Below are positions 60,201-63,200 of a stretch of DNA of 64,000 nt, one piece after another. The notes under the pieces are model-generated. The model made no database searches. It was not told the origin of the DNA and saw only the letters and a program-made list of their open reading frames with translations. Made by a program: the position numbers and the translations under genes. Each line of letters opens with the position of its first letter. Positions within the stretch are counted from its first letter, which is position 1. Source of the DNA: a bacterium (GTDB lineage Archaea; Nanoarchaeota; Nanoarchaeia; Woesearchaeales; UBA10216). The stretch covers positions 1 to 64,000 of the forward strand of contig JAAGZO010000262.1 in assembly GCA_024206195.1 (NCBI GenBank). The letters are read 5' to 3'.

Positions 60201-63200
60201 ACTTGCGTATGATGCTAGTAATATTTACTTAACAAATGATACTGAAACAAACATAACAACAGACAATATTATTCCAACATTTACAGTATATCCACAAACA
60301 ACACAGAACTCAAGAATCTTTGTTGCAGAGGTAAATGTAACTGAATTCACAGAATGTAGATACGCATTCTCAGATGTTGGATTTGATAGTATGGGAGATG
60401 TTATGACACTTGTCGATTCGGCAAGCAATGTCCATCAGGCAACAGTAATTGTTGCTTCAGACGGCAATTATGTTCTTTACTTTAGCTGTCAGGACCCAGC
60501 AGGAAATCAGGGAGAGAACACATCAGTGTTCTTAATAAACGCGACAGCTCCAGTGATAACTGCGTTGGGTCCTGACAGTATTATTTCAACACCACAAAAC
60601 CTTACAGTAACCACATCATCAGATGCATACTGTAAATATGGTAAAACAGATGTGAACTATTCACAGATGACAAGCAGCTTTAGTGATGATGGAACAGAGC
60701 ATACATCAGATGACTCTGCAAACTACACAGTAGGACTCAATGTCTACTATGTAAGATGTGCAAAGGACATCTCAGGAACAAATGCAATGGATTCATCAGC
60801 TGTTATTGTCTTTACTTATGATGTAACGCCTCCAAGCGGAATATTAACTGTAAATGACAGCTATTTAAGAAACAGTGAAGAGGTCATGTTCTATTATAAT
60901 GGAATTGAGCATGGACTAAATGTCACAATAAATGTAACAGAGCTGCAGAAGCTTGATACAAATGCAGGAGGAATTTATCTGAATGACTCTGGATTGAATG
61001 GAGATAATATTGCAGATGATCTTATCTTTAGCTCGCGATACGCAATCTCAAGCACAAATGCTGCTTCAGATGGTGTAAAAACAATCATTGCTCGTGTCAA
61101 TGATTCTGCTGGAAACATGTTCTATCCACATGTAAATGTAACGCTGGATAACACAGACCCAAGTGCATCAATCACAATAATGGGTGTAGATACATCGGGA
61201 ATTGTGAATGCGACATCAGAGCACACTGCATCAATATTAGTGCCACTTTCATTAACATTCAGCGATACTGTTGGAGTTAAGATGTGCAGATATGCTAATG
61301 AGGACCTATCCTTTGGTTTATGGGAAGATTGCATTGAAATCAAACAATGGGCACTTACAGAGACTAATGGAAACAAGACGGTTCATTATGAGGTTATGGA
61401 TATTGCTGGAAATGTTGTAAGAACAAATGATACTATTATACTGAATGGAACAGGTACTTCCTTTGAGTTAGGTGTTCCTGAAACGCCAACTGTTGTTGAT
61501 GATGGAGCATACACCAATACAGTAGATGCATTGCATGCTACATGGAACCTGTCAGGAGGAACCTTCACATATGAGTACAGAATAGGTTATAATGGATCAT
61601 ATCTTAATTCAAGCTGGCAGCCTGTTGATGAAAGTCTTGAGGTTACTGCTTACAGGCTTGGATTGATAAATGGAACAAACTACACCTTTGAGGTTAGAGC
61701 AATCAATGGTGATGGAACAAGAGGAGGAGTCGGATACACAGATGGAATTGTGGTAGATATTACACCTCCAAGAGAGCCGATGGTTGAAAGCAGTCATTCA
61801 AGCAGTTGGTCATCAAGGAATACAGTATGGTTTAACTGGACTGCAAATGACACAATATCGGGAATAAATGATTATTCATTCCTACTTGATCTGAATGCTT
61901 CAGGAATACCAGATAAAGTGCCTGAAGAGGAATCAGAGCATGAGATATTGACATTAGGAGCAAATAATGGAAACTATTCAATACTCAAATTTAATGAAAC
62001 AGGAAATGCATCTGCAATCTTTGTTGAAGTGAATGAAGACCTTGTAGAACAGGACGTGCTAAGAGTAACAGTTTACGCATCAGAAGACAAATATGACACA
62101 ACAGATGAAATCGGAATAAGGGTATACGCAATACAAGACATACCAACAGAATTCAATGAAACAGGAAATAACGTGACAACAATAACAACTGCTTATCAGG
62201 ATGTTTCATATGTTGCTGATTTGGAAGAAGCAGATTCTTATTCATTTGATATTGTTGCTTCAACAAATGTCAGTGATAGATTCTTCATTGTTGTTGCTGG
62301 AGTTACTGAGGATAATAATAATTATTATGATTTGAAGCTTGCTGCTTCAAATGTTGGTATTGATAATACAACTCAAGCGTATGTATGCAAGGATAATGCT
62401 ACTTCGTGTACTAATATGACTGATGTTATGGAATATGCTGTGAAGGTTCAGCAGCGTGATTTGAAAGCAGACAATTTGTGGGATACCTCATATCTTGTTG
62501 GAGATGGAACATTCTACTTCCATGTAAAAGCAAGGGATAATGCAGGTAATTGGGGTGAACAAAGTAATTATACAATCCGTGTTGATGGCTCTGCTCCATC
62601 AATACCACAGATGACACTGGATTCTCAGTATGCAAACTCAACATCTGTAAACTTCAACTGGAGCATATCAACTGATCCTGATTCAGGAGTGGCTGATTAT
62701 TATCTTGAGGTTGATAATGATACTGGTTTCACATCACCTGAGGTGTCTTCATGGAGAGGAAATGTAACCAATTCAACTGTTTCGCTGACAACAGGCTACT
62801 TGTATTATGCAAGAGTCAGGTCAAGAAACTATGCAGGTGTAAACTCAAGCTGGAGCACAACAGCAACCAAAACAGTAGATACAACACCTCCAGTAATATC
62901 ATTCCTAAAACCAACTCACAATAGTAATGTAGTATCAGAAACAGTAACCTTGGTTGTAATGACAGATGAGTCAGCAATATGTACATTCCAGGTGGGAATT
63001 GGATTATCAAGAAACTTTACTTACACTAACACAACATATCACGAGACTAGGGTTGCTCCTGGAACAGTATCTCCTACCATAACCGTGAGATGTAAGGATC
63101 TTGTAAATAATGAAAGGACACAGTTCACTACATTCTCAATCAACACTGCACTTGTACCTTCTGCAAGCATGATTACTGTTCCAAGCAAGAGCTCATATAC

